Below are positions 52,674 to 61,450 of a stretch of DNA of 64,000 bases, in pieces. Each line of letters starts with the position of its first letter. The first letter of the stretch is position 1. This stretch comes from Novosphingobium profundi. GTDB taxonomy: Bacteria; Pseudomonadota; Alphaproteobacteria; Sphingomonadales; Sphingomonadaceae. The notes below the pieces were generated by a model that searched no databases, was not told the origin of the DNA, and saw only the letters and a list, made by a program, of their open reading frames with translations. A program made the position numbers and the translations under genes. The DNA lies in NCBI RefSeq assembly GCF_018491765.1, contig NZ_JABWCU010000018.1:62001-126000 (forward strand), written 5' to 3'.

Positions 52674-53830
52674 GTGAAGAGCCGCTCGTCAACCCCGAAG
52701 TGGTTGAAATGGTTGGAGACTGGCGCGGCTATGTCGAGGCAAAACTGGGCTTTCGCAACCATTGGTACCCGATCCGTTTTTCCAGCGAGCTGAACGAAGG
52801 TGCGTTGCAGGTCGTCCAGCTCCTGGGCGAGAAGCTGCTCCTCAAGCGTATCGACGGCAAAGTCTACGCCATGCGCGACCGTTGCCTGCACCGCGGCGTG
52901 CCGCTCTCGCGCAAGCCCGATTGCTATACCAAGGACACCATCACCTGCTGGTATCACGGCTATACCTATCGGTTCCAGACGGGCGAGCTGGTCAATATCC
53001 TCGCCGTGCCCGACAGCCGCCTGTGCGGGCGGCGCAAGATCGTCACGTATCCCTGCCAGGAAGCCAAGGGGCTGATCTTCGTGTTCCTGGGCGACGAGGA
53101 CATGGTGCATGACCTGTCGAAGGACGTGCCTCCGGGCTTCCTCGACGAGGACGTGATGGTGCTGGGCAAGCACCGCGAGGTGGCCTCGAACTGGCGGCTG
53201 GGCTGCGAGAACGGCTTCGACGCGCTGCACATCTTCATCCACAAGGATTCCACGCTCCGCCATTTTCGCGAATTCAACTTCCCGATCGGCCATACCCCGC
53301 TTCCCGGCGCGGTGACCTGTGTCGAGGACGAGGACGGACCCAAGGGGGTGGAGGACGATTTCTCCAAGCACCTGCCGATCTGGGACGGCGAGATCGACGG
53401 GCAAGTTGTGGTCAAGGGCCCCAAGCTCGATCCCAAGAAGGGCACCTCGGCCTCGGTCGGCACGTCGATCTGGCTGCCCGGCGTCCTCAAGGTCAACAGC
53501 TTCCCGGTGCCCGGCATCACCCAGTTCGAATGGTACGTGCCGATCGACGAGGGGCGCCACCTCTACGTCCAGACGCTGGGCCAGAGCTGCGCGAGCGACG
53601 AGGAACGCACCGACTTCGCCAACAAGTTCGAGACGCACTGGAAGCCGCACGGCCTCGACGGGTTCAACAACGACGACATCTGGGCGCGCGAGGTGACCGA
53701 GCCCTTCTACGCCGACGACTACGGCTGGGTCGACGAGATGCTCTGCGAGCCCGATTCGACGATCCTTGAATGGCGCCGCCTCGCCGCGCGCCAGGGCCGG
53801 GGCATCCAGTCGAAGCAGGACCTGCGATGA
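52670..53830 (+). CDS. CarAa-family Rieske oxygenase, terminal component
   Basis: A 386-residue ring-hydroxylating oxygenase alpha subunit. Rieske ligands are C72-x-H74 and C93-x2-H96. The mononuclear iron site is in ENGFDALHIFIHKDS (H187, H191) with the Asp in GFNNDDIWARE. These blocks, together with KLGFRNHWYP near residue 25, closely resemble carbazole 1,9a-dioxygenase CarAa. That family works as a homotrimer without a beta subunit, and none is present here. GTG 52670 has AAGGAG 8 bases before it and overlaps the hydratase stop. Substrate is not established; angular or lateral dioxygenation of an aromatic is expected. Confidence 0.85.
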   Translation: MSEEPLVNPEVVEMVGDWRGYVEAKLGFRNHWYPIRFSSELNEGALQVVQLLGEKLLLKRIDGKVYAMRDRCLHRGVPLSRKPDCYTKDTITCWYHGYTYRFQTGELVNILAVPDSRLCGRRKIVTYPCQEAKGLIFVFLGDEDMVHDLSKDVPPGFLDEDVMVLGKHREVASNWRLGCENGFDALHIFIHKDSTLRHFREFNFPIGHTPLPGAVTCVEDEDGPKGVEDDFSKHLPIWDGEIDGQVVVKGPKLDPKKGTSASVGTSIWLPGVLKVNSFPVPGITQFEWYVPIDEGRHLYVQTLGQSCASDEERTDFANKFETHWKPHGLDGFNNDDIWAREVTEPFYADDYGWVDEMLCEPDSTILEWRRLAARQGRGIQSKQDLR

Positions 53831-54684
53831 TGGCGCTCGCGGCCATGGAGATCGCGCACCGCACGATCGATGCCGGCGGGATCGCCACGCACTACCTCGA
53901 AGCGGGCGAGGGGCCGGTGCTCGTGCTCGTCCACGGCGGCGGTGCTGGCGCGGACAGCTGGGGCAACTGGAAGGACTGCATTCCCCTTCTTGCCCCGCAT
54001 TTCCGTGTCATCGCCCCCGACATGGTCGGCTTTGGTGCGACCGCGAAGCCTGCGCCCGCAACCGAAGAAAATCCCGAAGGCTATGTCTACGACCAGCCCG
54101 GGCGCAATCGCCATATGGCCGACTTTCTCGACGCGATGGGCCTGTCGCAGGTGTTCTACGTCGGCAATTCGATGGGTGGGGCGACCGGCATCGGGATTGC
54201 GGTCGAGCGTCCCGAGCTGATCGCCAGGATGGTGCTGATGGGCAGCGCGGGACTGCCCATCCCGCCCAAACCCTCGCCCGACCTGATGCACAACTTGCGC
54301 TACGACTTCACCATGGAAGGCATGCGCCGGGTGATCGGCGGGCTGACCGGCCCCGGCTTCGTGCCGAGCGAGGAGCTGGTGAAGTACCGCTACGACCTCG
54401 TCGACAGGCCCGAGGCGAAAGCGGCGCTTGGCGCGATCAACGCCGAGACGCGCAAGGGCACGCTCAACTACGCCGAGGACTACGTCGCGCGCATCGGCCA
54501 GCCGGTGCTCGTCGTCAACGGCAAGGAAGACGGCGTCTCGATCCTGCCACGCGCGTACAAGTTCCTCGAACTGATCGCCGATAGCTGGGGCTACATCGTG
54601 CCCCACTGCGGGCACTGGGCGATGATCGAGGCGACCGAGGATTTTTGCACGGCGATCACCGCGTTCTTCGGCAAGGAGGCCTGA
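53827..54684 (+). CDS. Meta-cleavage product hydrolase (MhpC/BphD/CarC-like)
   Basis: A 285-residue alpha/beta hydrolase with LVHGGGAGADSWGNW (oxyanion loop as in BphD/MhpC), GNSMGGATG (nucleophile Ser), VVNGKEDGVS (acid) and HCGHWAMIE (His). Enzymes of this group cleave the C-C bond of the ring-opened dienoate, releasing an acid and 2-hydroxypenta-2,4-dienoate. ATG 53827 overlaps the oxygenase stop by ATGA; an upstream extension to 53770 would lie wholly inside the oxygenase gene. Confidence 0.88.
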   Translation: MMALAAMEIAHRTIDAGGIATHYLEAGEGPVLVLVHGGGAGADSWGNWKDCIPLLAPHFRVIAPDMVGFGATAKPAPATEENPEGYVYDQPGRNRHMADFLDAMGLSQVFYVGNSMGGATGIGIAVERPELIARMVLMGSAGLPIPPKPSPDLMHNLRYDFTMEGMRRVIGGLTGPGFVPSEELVKYRYDLVDRPEAKAALGAINAETRKGTLNYAEDYVARIGQPVLVVNGKEDGVSILPRAYKFLELIADSWGYIVPHCGHWAMIEATEDFCTAITAFFGKEA

Positions 54685-54685
54685 C

Positions 54686-54946
54686 ATGGCCCCGCCCGGG
54701 GTTCATGCCCTGATCGAGCACCTTGTTCGAACGCCGTCCGAGCGGGGGCTTGTAAAGGAAGACCCCCAGGCGCTTTTCGAACGTTTCGGGGTGGCGGGCG
54801 AGGCGCGCGAGGTTCTCCTTTCGGGCACCCGCGACGCGCTTTCCGCCCTCGGCATCCACGGCAACTACGTCATCAAGTGGCTGATCTGGTCGGGACGCCC
54901 GACGATGCCCTTCTTCGCGATCAGCCACTTCTTCGATCGGAGATAA
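54686..54946 (+). CDS. LigA-like small subunit of extradiol dioxygenase (CarBa-like)
   Basis: An 86-residue protein of the LigA family (small subunit of class III extradiol dioxygenases), with RGLVKEDPQALFERFGV and ALSALGIHGNYVIKWLIWSG. It covers part of the active site of the large subunit in LigAB and CarBaBb. AAGGAGG lies 6 bases before ATG 54686, the best ribosome binding site in the operon. The large subunit follows after 5 bases. Confidence 0.85.
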   Translation: MAPPGVHALIEHLVRTPSERGLVKEDPQALFERFGVAGEAREVLLSGTRDALSALGIHGNYVIKWLIWSGRPTMPFFAISHFFDRR

Positions 54947-54951
54947 GACCC

Positions 54952-55761
54952 ATGGGCAGCATCGTCGGCGCCTTTGCCATGTCGCATCAACTCGGCGCGC
55001 CGGACGGCGTAGAAGAGGCCAGCGAACGCGTGTTTCAGGGTATGCGCGAGATCGGGCGCCGTGTGCGCGCACGGACGCCGGATCTGATCGTGGTCCTGAC
55101 CAGCGACCATCTCAACAACTTCAGCCTGGCTGACCCGGCGCCCTTCGCGGTGGGCACGGCGGCCAGCTTCACGCCCTGCGGGGACATGGGGTTGCCGCGC
55201 GATCCGGTGCCCGGCGCCCCCGACTTTGCCGAAGCGCTGCTGGCCGGGCTGCGCGTCGACGGCTTGCAGGTCGCGCGCGCAGAACCACTCGAACCCGATC
55301 ACGGGGTGATGATCCCGATGGGCATCGTCGATCCGCAGCGCACCACGCCGATGGTGCCGGTTTACGTCAATTCGGTGTTCTATCCCGATCCTTCGCCTGC
55401 AACGTGCCGCGACCTCGGTGCGCTGCTTGCGCGCTTCGTCGATGGCCGTCCCCTGGGCGAGCGCGTCGTGCTGCTCGCGGCGGGCGGGCTATCGCATTGG
55501 GTTGGCATGGCACGCGAGGGCGAGGTGATCGAGGCCTGGGATCGGCAGATCCTTTCCACCATGGTCGAGGGGCGCGGGGTCATGCTCGCCGATCTCGACA
55601 ACAGCGCGATTCTTGCCGAAGCGGGCAACGGAGGGCTCGAGATCGGCGCCTGGATCGCGCTGGCCGGTGCGCTGCCGGGGGCAAAGGGCGAATGCCTGTT
55701 CTACGAACCCATGCCGAGCTGGGCGACCGGAATGGCGGGGATCGAACTGATCCCCGCCTGA
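54952..55761 (+). CDS. LigB/MhpB-type extradiol dioxygenase, catalytic subunit (CarBb-like)
   Basis: A 269-residue class III extradiol dioxygenase. H12 (AMSHQLG) and H53 (TSDHLNNF) are the expected iron ligands, the acid-base His lies in AGGLSHWVG, a further conserved His in EPDHGVMIPM, and a late Glu (LEIGAW) is the third ligand candidate. It opens a catechol-type ring with O2 next to the hydroxyls. ATG 54952 gives the standard MG(S)I start. It pairs with the LigA-like subunit, as CarBa/CarBb do. Confidence 0.88.
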   Translation: MGSIVGAFAMSHQLGAPDGVEEASERVFQGMREIGRRVRARTPDLIVVLTSDHLNNFSLADPAPFAVGTAASFTPCGDMGLPRDPVPGAPDFAEALLAGLRVDGLQVARAEPLEPDHGVMIPMGIVDPQRTTPMVPVYVNSVFYPDPSPATCRDLGALLARFVDGRPLGERVVLLAAGGLSHWVGMAREGEVIEAWDRQILSTMVEGRGVMLADLDNSAILAEAGNGGLEIGAWIALAGALPGAKGECLFYEPMPSWATGMAGIELIPA

Positions 55762-55809
55762 GAGCGCTCATACCAAGGTGCCGAGATGCTGACGCATCAC
55801 GCCTTGGTG

Positions 55810-56349
55810 TCAGTCCTTTGCGCCAAGGTGCGCCTCGCGCTTGTCGAACAGCTCCTGGCTGGCGAAACCGGCAACATCGGGCTTGCCGCGCCCGAGCATG
55901 ACCTGGAGGAAGCAGGGCTCGTCGCGATCGTTCTGGTAGCCGTGGATCACGCCCGCCGGACACGAGATCATCTCCCAGGGACCCAGCTCTTCGGACAGGC
56001 GGTTGCCTTCCTCGTCCTCGACGAAGACCACGCAGTGGCCCTTGAGGATGAAGAACACCTCTTCCACTTCGTGGGTGTGCGGTGCGTTGCCCTGGTGCGG
56101 GGGCACTTCCATGATCGAGAGCGTGAAGTTGCCCGCGGGCACGATCGCCGTATCGTCGTGCTTGCCCGAGGCGCCCGCGCCGACGAAGCGGTACTGCGCG
56201 CGGCGATAACCCTCAATGCTGGCGTCCGAAAAGGCGTTCCAGTCGGGCGTGCGCGTTGCGAACTTGCCGACGTAACGTTCCATGATCTGGGCGAGACTCC
56301 AGTCGGCGATCTCGGGCGGGCGGGGGTGGCGGGCGACATTGGTGGTCAT
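55810..56349 (-). CDS. Cupin-domain protein
   Basis: A 179-residue single cupin. Motif 1 is recognisable in APHTHEVEEVFFILKG with GHCVVFVED, motif 2 in PWEMISCPAGVIHGYQN; His and Glu residues form a metal site. Relatives include small dioxygenases, isomerases and ligand-binding proteins. It is transcribed leftward behind the flavin hydroxylase (19-base gap), so it probably acts in the same step or stabilises a product. It converges on the ring-cleavage operon. Confidence 0.75.
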   Translation of the reverse strand: MTTNVARHPRPPEIADWSLAQIMERYVGKFATRTPDWNAFSDASIEGYRRAQYRFVGAGASGKHDDTAIVPAGNFTLSIMEVPPHQGNAPHTHEVEEVFFILKGHCVVFVEDEEGNRLSEELGPWEMISCPAGVIHGYQNDRDEPCFLQVMLGRGKPDVAGFASQELFDKREAHLGAKD

Positions 56350-56368
56350 GGCGTCTTGGTCTCCTCTA

Positions 56369-57592
56369 TCATTCCACGGCTTCCGCGGCCGCGAAGCTGT
56401 CGATCATGCAGGCGCGGCGGATGAAAGCGTCGTGCTGCGCAGGATCGGCCGAGGCCTGGCGGATCTGGTCGAGATTGACCGCGCGCACCGCCGGGTCCTT
56501 CTCGGCCAGCGTCTTCTTGTTGGCGATCGACTGGGCCTGCACGCCGTCGAGCTGGCCCTTGCGGCGCTGACGGGTGTAGCGCTCGAAAAGCGGCTCGGGC
56601 GCGGCGCCCTCGAACCAGATCTGCGCCATCTTGTCGGCCAGGTTCATCGCATCGTGAATGCCCCCGTTCATGCCCATGCCACCGACCGGGTTGTTGACGT
56701 GCGCGGCATCACCCGCAAGCAGCACGCGGCTCTTGTTGAAGGTGACCGCGACGCGCTGGTGCACCTTGTAAAGCGCCACGGTGACGATCTCATAGGGCTC
56801 ATCGCGCGGGCAGAACTTCTGCAGGCGCGCTTCGAGCGCGGCGGGATCGAGCAGTTCTTCCTCGCTCTGTTCGGGCAAGGTCGGCCCGACCGCGCGCCAC
56901 ATGCCCGAACCATCCTCGCCGCGCGCCTTGAACAGGTTCAGCCACTCGTCGGGATCGGCGAAGTAGTTGCGATTGGCGATGTGATCGCCGAGCGAGGAAA
57001 AATCGAAGCGCGTGTCGATCTTGAGGAAGCGCTCGGGCCAGGTGAAGCCTTCGAACTCGATGTCGGCCAGCTTGCGCACGGTGCTGCGCCCGCCGTCGCA
57101 GCCGACCAGGTAGCGGCCAGCCAGGTCCTCGCGCGCGCCGTCGGGGCCGGTGACGGTAATGGTCACCCCGTCCGCATCCTCGGCATAGCTTTCGAGCCGG
57201 GTGCCCATGCGCACCTCGCAGCCCGGATCGGCTTTCAGCATCTCGAGGATCGCGCCCGAAATCTTGTACTGTTCCCATTGCAGCACATAGGCGTGCTCGG
57301 GCGGGTCCTGCATGCGCGCGAAATCGAAGCGGCCGAGCACTTCGCCGGTCGGCCGGTCGTGGAAATGCATGACGGGCGAGATCAGCCCCTGCTCGCGCCC
57401 GAGCTCGAGCAGGCCGAGGCGTTCGAGGATCTTGATCGTGGGCGGATGGCACGAGGCGGCGCGGCAGTCCTTTTCCGGCGCGGCAAGCGCCTCGACAAGG
57501 AGCACGCCTATGCCCTGGCGGCGCAGCGCCAGGGCCAGCACCGTGCCCACCGGGCCGGCTCCAACGACGATCACGCGGTTGCTGTCGGTCAT
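56369..57592 (-). CDS. Class A flavin aromatic hydroxylase (MhpA-like)
   Basis: A 407-residue FAD monooxygenase of the PheA/MhpA group. VIVVGAGPVGTVLALAL binds the ADP part of FAD, YLVGCDGGRS is the DG motif, and LLAGDAAHVNNPVGGMGMNGG the GD motif. It lacks the C-terminal thioredoxin-like domain of phenol hydroxylases. It should hydroxylate a phenol with NAD(P)H and O2 to give a diol for LigAB-type cleavage. ATG 57592 has AAGGAAAG upstream; the frame opens further to 57661 through the operator. Operator site F is 59 bases upstream. Confidence 0.87.
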   Translation of the reverse strand: MTDSNRVIVVGAGPVGTVLALALRRQGIGVLLVEALAAPEKDCRAASCHPPTIKILERLGLLELGREQGLISPVMHFHDRPTGEVLGRFDFARMQDPPEHAYVLQWEQYKISGAILEMLKADPGCEVRMGTRLESYAEDADGVTITVTGPDGAREDLAGRYLVGCDGGRSTVRKLADIEFEGFTWPERFLKIDTRFDFSSLGDHIANRNYFADPDEWLNLFKARGEDGSGMWRAVGPTLPEQSEEELLDPAALEARLQKFCPRDEPYEIVTVALYKVHQRVAVTFNKSRVLLAGDAAHVNNPVGGMGMNGGIHDAMNLADKMAQIWFEGAAPEPLFERYTRQRRKGQLDGVQAQSIANKKTLAEKDPAVRAVNLDQIRQASADPAQHDAFIRRACMIDSFAAAEAVE

Positions 57593-57650
57593 GGCTTTCC
57601 TTCGCGAGAGGGTTTTGAGTGGGAGGACTTGAACGCTACATTTTGAATGA

Positions 57651-57661
57651 TTGTATGACAA
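57651..57661 (-). promoter_or_regulatory. GntR-type operator, site F
   Basis: TTGTATGACAA (TTGTCATACAA on the other strand), flanked by A and T to give a 13-bp symmetric site apart from its centre. It lies upstream of the flavin hydroxylase and cupin genes. Confidence 0.78.
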
Positions 57662-57682
57662 TAATAAAAGATGATAATTGCG

Positions 57683-58507
57683 TTATAAGCCGGGCAACTG
57701 CATGATCGGCCAGGCATTTCCCAGGCGCGCACATTGCAGCAGGCTGTAGGCGGTAAGCGCCGAGGTCTTGGGATTGGACGGGGCGGCCAGCGCGAGAATT
57801 TCGAAGCGGAACTGCCCGAAGGGGCCCTCGGCTTCGATCACACCAAGCGGGTCGGCGACCTTGCGCGAGGAGACCAGGCGCACCCGGGTCCGGTCCAGTC
57901 CGATCCCGGCAAGCCCGACGGCGAGCGCGACGTTGGCGTTCTTGGGGTACTGTGCGGCGGCTTCCCGGGCGCTGCCTTCGAAGAAGCAGACCTCGTCCTG
58001 GCCGTGGTCGAGATCGATCCGATTTTCAGCTGGCGTGCCGCGCCAGGCGTGGGGCGGCTTGTACGAAGTGTAAGTGACCGACCTCGTGCCCGCGAGCGCG
58101 GCGGCAATGAGCCCGTCGAGCCCGGCTATGGCGCCTGCGGGCAGCATCGCGCGCGCACTTCCCTTGGCCTGGGCGGCGCGCAGGCGGGTCACGAAGGCGG
58201 GGTCGCTGAGCGCGCCGACTGAGGAGAGGACCACGTCGACCCCGGCGCGCAGCAGGTCCTCGGTAAAGGCAAGTGCCGCCCCGTGTCCCGCGCATTCGAG
58301 CACGCAGTCGGGCCTCGCTGCGATCAGCGCGTCGAGATCGTGCACGGCGCAGGGGGCCTCGCGGCCCGCGCGTACGAGCGTTGCGGCAAGGGTGCCCGCT
58401 TCGCCCAGGCGGGCAAGCGCGCCGGTGATCTCGCTACCGATCGCGCCGTGCCCGATCAGGCCAATGCGGCGGGCGCCACGTCCGAAGGTGCCTTGTGCGA
58501 TCCCCAT
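57683..58507 (-). CDS. L-aspartate dehydrogenase-like protein (DUF108)
   Basis: A 274-residue NAD(P)-dependent oxidoreductase of the aspartate dehydrogenase/DUF108 family. IGLIGHGAIGSEI is the nucleotide-binding motif; LECAGHGAALAFTEDLLRAG, SVGALSD, LPAGAIAGLDGL and AQYPKNANVALAVGLAG match family blocks. True members interconvert oxaloacetate and aspartate with ammonia; other members act on related amino or oxo acids. Its place next to acylating acetaldehyde dehydrogenase under a shared operator suggests a role in handling nitrogen or an oxo acid from the substrate. Confidence 0.78.
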   Translation of the reverse strand: MGIAQGTFGRGARRIGLIGHGAIGSEITGALARLGEAGTLAATLVRAGREAPCAVHDLDALIAARPDCVLECAGHGAALAFTEDLLRAGVDVVLSSVGALSDPAFVTRLRAAQAKGSARAMLPAGAIAGLDGLIAAALAGTRSVTYTSYKPPHAWRGTPAENRIDLDHGQDEVCFFEGSAREAAAQYPKNANVALAVGLAGIGLDRTRVRLVSSRKVADPLGVIEAEGPFGQFRFEILALAAPSNPKTSALTAYSLLQCARLGNAWPIMQLPGL

Positions 58508-58525
58508 TGAGTCCCTCCTTGAAGT

Positions 58526-58536
58526 CTGTCATACAA
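58526..58536 (+). promoter_or_regulatory. GntR-type operator, site G
   Basis: CTGTCATACAA lies in the divergent gap between the aspartate-dehydrogenase-like gene and the acetaldehyde dehydrogenase operon and can serve both. Confidence 0.72.
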
Positions 58537-58580
58537 TCATACATTATAGCGATGATAATGATTTGCAAAGGGGAACACTC

Positions 58581-59534
58581 TTGGGCGGTGTGAAGGCAGC
58601 CATCATCGGATCGGGCAACATCGGCACCGACCTGATGATCAAGATCGTCAACGGCGCCGGTCACCTCGAACTCGCCGCCGTGGTCGGTATCGATCCGGAG
58701 TCCGAGGGGCTGGCACTGGCACGCCGACACGGCGTTCCCACGACGCACGAGGGCCTCGCGGGCCTGCGCGCCATGCCCGACTACGCTGAGATCGCCGTGG
58801 TCTTCGACGCGACTTCGGCCAAGGCCCACGCCGAGCACGACCGGGTGCTGCGTGCCGACGGCAAGGTGGTTGTCGACCTGACCCCCGCCGCGATCGGGCC
58901 CTTCACGGTTCCGCCGGTGAACCTCGATGCGAACCTTGCCGAAAATGCGGCGACCAACGTCAACATGGTAACCTGCGGCGGACAGGCGACGATCCCGATC
59001 GTGGCCGCGGTGAGTTCGGTGGCGCAGGTGCACTACGCCGAGATCGTTGCCTCGGTCGCCTCGCGCTCGGCAGGTCCCGGCACGCGTGCAAACATCGACG
59101 AATTCACCCAGACGACCGCGCGCGCGCTCGAAGTCGTGGGTGGGGCGGCGCGCGGCAAGGCGATCATCGTCCTCAACCCGGCTGAGCCGCCGATGATCAT
59201 GCGCGACACCGTTTTCACGCTGTCGCAAATGGCCGAGGAGGCCGAGGTCGCCGCTGCGATCGCGGCCATGGTGGCGCGGGTGCAGGCCTATGTGCCCGGC
59301 TATCGCCTCAAGCAGGAGGTCCAGTTCGAGCGCTTTGGCGCCAACAACCCGCTTTCCATTCCGGGCCTGGGCGAATTCCAGGGCCTGCGCACCATGGTGC
59401 TGCTCGAGGTGGAGGGGGCGGGGGACTACCTGCCCGCCTACTCGGGCAACCTCGATATCATGACCGCCGCCGCGCGCGCGACGGGCGAGCGAATCGCGGC
59501 GCGCATCCTGGCCGAAAAGGAGATCGCGGCATGA
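58581..59534 (+). CDS. mhpF: Acetaldehyde dehydrogenase (acylating)
   Basis: A 317-residue acylating acetaldehyde dehydrogenase (MhpF/DmpF/BphJ), converting acetaldehyde, CoA and NAD to acetyl-CoA. AAIIGSGNIGTDLMIK binds NAD; the catalytic Cys is in NMVTCGGQATIPIV; EVVGGAARGKAIIVLNPAEPP follows. The start is TTG 58581 with AAGGGG 7 bases before it; GTG 58590 is a poorer choice. It overlaps the aldolase gene by ATGA, and the two products normally form a channelling complex. Confidence 0.92.
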   Translation: MGGVKAAIIGSGNIGTDLMIKIVNGAGHLELAAVVGIDPESEGLALARRHGVPTTHEGLAGLRAMPDYAEIAVVFDATSAKAHAEHDRVLRADGKVVVDLTPAAIGPFTVPPVNLDANLAENAATNVNMVTCGGQATIPIVAAVSSVAQVHYAEIVASVASRSAGPGTRANIDEFTQTTARALEVVGGAARGKAIIVLNPAEPPMIMRDTVFTLSQMAEEAEVAAAIAAMVARVQAYVPGYRLKQEVQFERFGANNPLSIPGLGEFQGLRTMVLLEVEGAGDYLPAYSGNLDIMTAAARATGERIAARILAEKEIAA

Positions 59535-60571
59535 GCTTCGACGTCGCGGCGGGCGAGCGCCTCTACATCCAGGACGTGACCTTGCGCGATGGCATGCACG
59601 CCATCCGCCACATGTACGGGCTCGACCACGTGCGCGCGATCGCTGCTGCGCTCGATCGGGCCGGGGTCGACGCGATCGAGGTCGCGCACGGCGACGGTCT
59701 TTCGGGTGCGAGCTTCAACTATGGTTTCGGCGCGCAGACCGACTGGGAATGGATCGAAGCGGTGGGTGAGGTGCTGGAGAACGCGGTGCTGACCACGCTT
59801 ATCCTGCCCGGCGTGGGAACGGGTGAGGACTTGCGCCGCGCCCACGCGCTGGGCGTGCGATCGGTGCGCGTGGCGACCCATTGCACCGAGGCCGACGTCG
59901 CGCGCCAGCACATCGGCATCGCGCGTGACCTCGGCATGGACGTCGCGGGCTTCCTGATGATGAGCCACATGATCGAACCCGGGGCACTCGCCGGTCAGGC
60001 AAAGTTGATGGAAAGCTATGGGGCGCACTGCGTTTACGTCACCGACAGCGGCGGCGCGCTCGACATGGACGGCGTGCGTGTGCGGCTCGAGGCTTACGAC
60101 CGGGTCCTTTCGCCTGAAACCCAGCGCGGCATTCACGCGCACCACAATCTCTCGCTCGGTGTCGCTAATTCACTCGTCGCCGCGCAGGCGGGCGCGGTGC
60201 GCATCGATGCGAGCCTTGCCGGAATGGGCGCGGGCGCGGGCAATGCCCCGCTTGAGGTCTTCATTGCCGCTGCCGAGCGCAAGGGCTGGAAGCACGGCTG
60301 CGATGTCATGGCACTGATGGACGCGGCCGAGGACCTCGTGCGCCCCTTGCAGGACCGTCCCGTCCGCGTCGACCGCGAGACGCTCTCGCTGGGCTATGCC
60401 GGGGTCTACTCCAGTTTCCTGCGCCACGCCGAAAACGCGGCGCGGACCTATGGCCTCGACACCCGCGCGATCCTCGTCGAGCTGGGCCGACGCAAGATGG
60501 TCGGCGGGCAAGAGGACATGATCGTGGATGTCGCGCTCGACATGCTCAAGGCCGCGACGCCCGCCTCCTGA
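59531..60571 (+). CDS. mhpE: 4-hydroxy-2-oxovalerate aldolase
   Basis: A 346-residue aldolase of the MhpE/DmpG/BphI family, splitting 4-hydroxy-2-oxovalerate into pyruvate and acetaldehyde. VTLRDGMHAIRHMYG holds the catalytic Arg/Asp/His, VTDSGGALDMDGV and HAHHNLSLGVANSL the metal-binding His pair. It overlaps the acetaldehyde dehydrogenase gene, as in most meta pathways. With the hydratase at 51876 these genes give a complete lower pathway to pyruvate and acetyl-CoA. Confidence 0.93.
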   Translation: MSFDVAAGERLYIQDVTLRDGMHAIRHMYGLDHVRAIAAALDRAGVDAIEVAHGDGLSGASFNYGFGAQTDWEWIEAVGEVLENAVLTTLILPGVGTGEDLRRAHALGVRSVRVATHCTEADVARQHIGIARDLGMDVAGFLMMSHMIEPGALAGQAKLMESYGAHCVYVTDSGGALDMDGVRVRLEAYDRVLSPETQRGIHAHHNLSLGVANSLVAAQAGAVRIDASLAGMGAGAGNAPLEVFIAAAERKGWKHGCDVMALMDAAEDLVRPLQDRPVRVDRETLSLGYAGVYSSFLRHAENAARTYGLDTRAILVELGRRKMVGGQEDMIVDVALDMLKAATPAS

Positions 60572-60620
60572 ACCGCTTATTTCCCTGCCATTCGAACTTG
60601 CTGCAAAGGTAATCCCGACG

Positions 60621-61430
60621 ATGGAATACGAGACCCTGACCGCACGCCGCCTGACCCCACGTATCGGCGCGATCCTCGAAGGCGTCGATCTCTCGGCAGG
60701 CCTGAGCGATGCGCAAGTCGGCGACATCCGCCAGGCGCTCGCCGACCACCAGGTGATCTTCTTTCGCGACCAGAATCTCGATCCGGCCTCGCTCAAAGCT
60801 GTCGGTGCGAAGTTCGGCCCTCTTGCGCGTCATGCGCTCAAGGGGCTTCCTGACCACCCCGAAGTGCGCAAGCTTCACGCCGATGAAACCTCGAAGCATG
60901 TCGCCGGCGAGGAATGGCACTCGGACATGACCTGTGCGACCAAGCCACCTATGGGCTCGATCCTCTATCTTCACACGCTGCCTTCGCTGGGTGGGGACAC
61001 GGTGTTTTCGAGCATGTACGCGGCCTATGACGCGCTGTCCGATCGCATGAAGACCTATCTCGACGGCCTGACTGCGACGCATGACGGCAAACTCGCCTTC
61101 GGGCGCTTCGATCCCACCGGGACGTATCCGGTGGCCGTGCACCCGGTGATCCGCACGCACCCGGTAACGGGGCGCAAGGTCATCTTCGTCAATCCGGGTT
61201 TCACCAGCCACATCAACGAGTTGTCGAAGCTGGAGAGCGATGCGATCCTGAACTTCCTCTACCAGCACTGCGCCAACGAATACTTTCAGGTGCGCTTTAC
61301 CTGGGAACCGCACTCGGTGGCGTTCTGGGACAACCGCTGCACCCAGCACCTGGCGATCTGGGACTACTTTCCTGAAGTCCGTTCGGGCTACCGCGTCCAG
61401 ATCGAGGACGAACTGGCGCCCGTCGCCTGA
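60621..61430 (+). CDS. TauD/TfdA-family 2-oxoglutarate-dependent dioxygenase
   Basis: A 269-residue Fe(II)/2-oxoglutarate dioxygenase. The first two iron ligands are His and Asp in EEWHSDMTC, the third His lies in WDNRCTQHLAIWDY, and the Arg in GYRVQIED binds 2-oxoglutarate. Relatives release sulfite from taurine, cleave the ether of 2,4-D or hydroxylate amino acids. Here an ether or side-chain cleavage feeding the ring pathway is plausible, not shown. ATG 60621 follows AAAGGT; the gene is 49 bases after the aldolase. A strong terminator follows. Confidence 0.85.
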   Translation: MEYETLTARRLTPRIGAILEGVDLSAGLSDAQVGDIRQALADHQVIFFRDQNLDPASLKAVGAKFGPLARHALKGLPDHPEVRKLHADETSKHVAGEEWHSDMTCATKPPMGSILYLHTLPSLGGDTVFSSMYAAYDALSDRMKTYLDGLTATHDGKLAFGRFDPTGTYPVAVHPVIRTHPVTGRKVIFVNPGFTSHINELSKLESDAILNFLYQHCANEYFQVRFTWEPHSVAFWDNRCTQHLAIWDYFPEVRSGYRVQIEDELAPVA

Positions 61431-61450
61431 ATTGTGCCGGACCTGACGCC

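Noticed and set aside
50823..60571. Naming the region a carbazole (car) operon outright
   Set aside because: The CarAa resemblance is strong for the oxygenase, but the other genes do not match known car operons and no anthranilate genes are present; the substrate must be tested.
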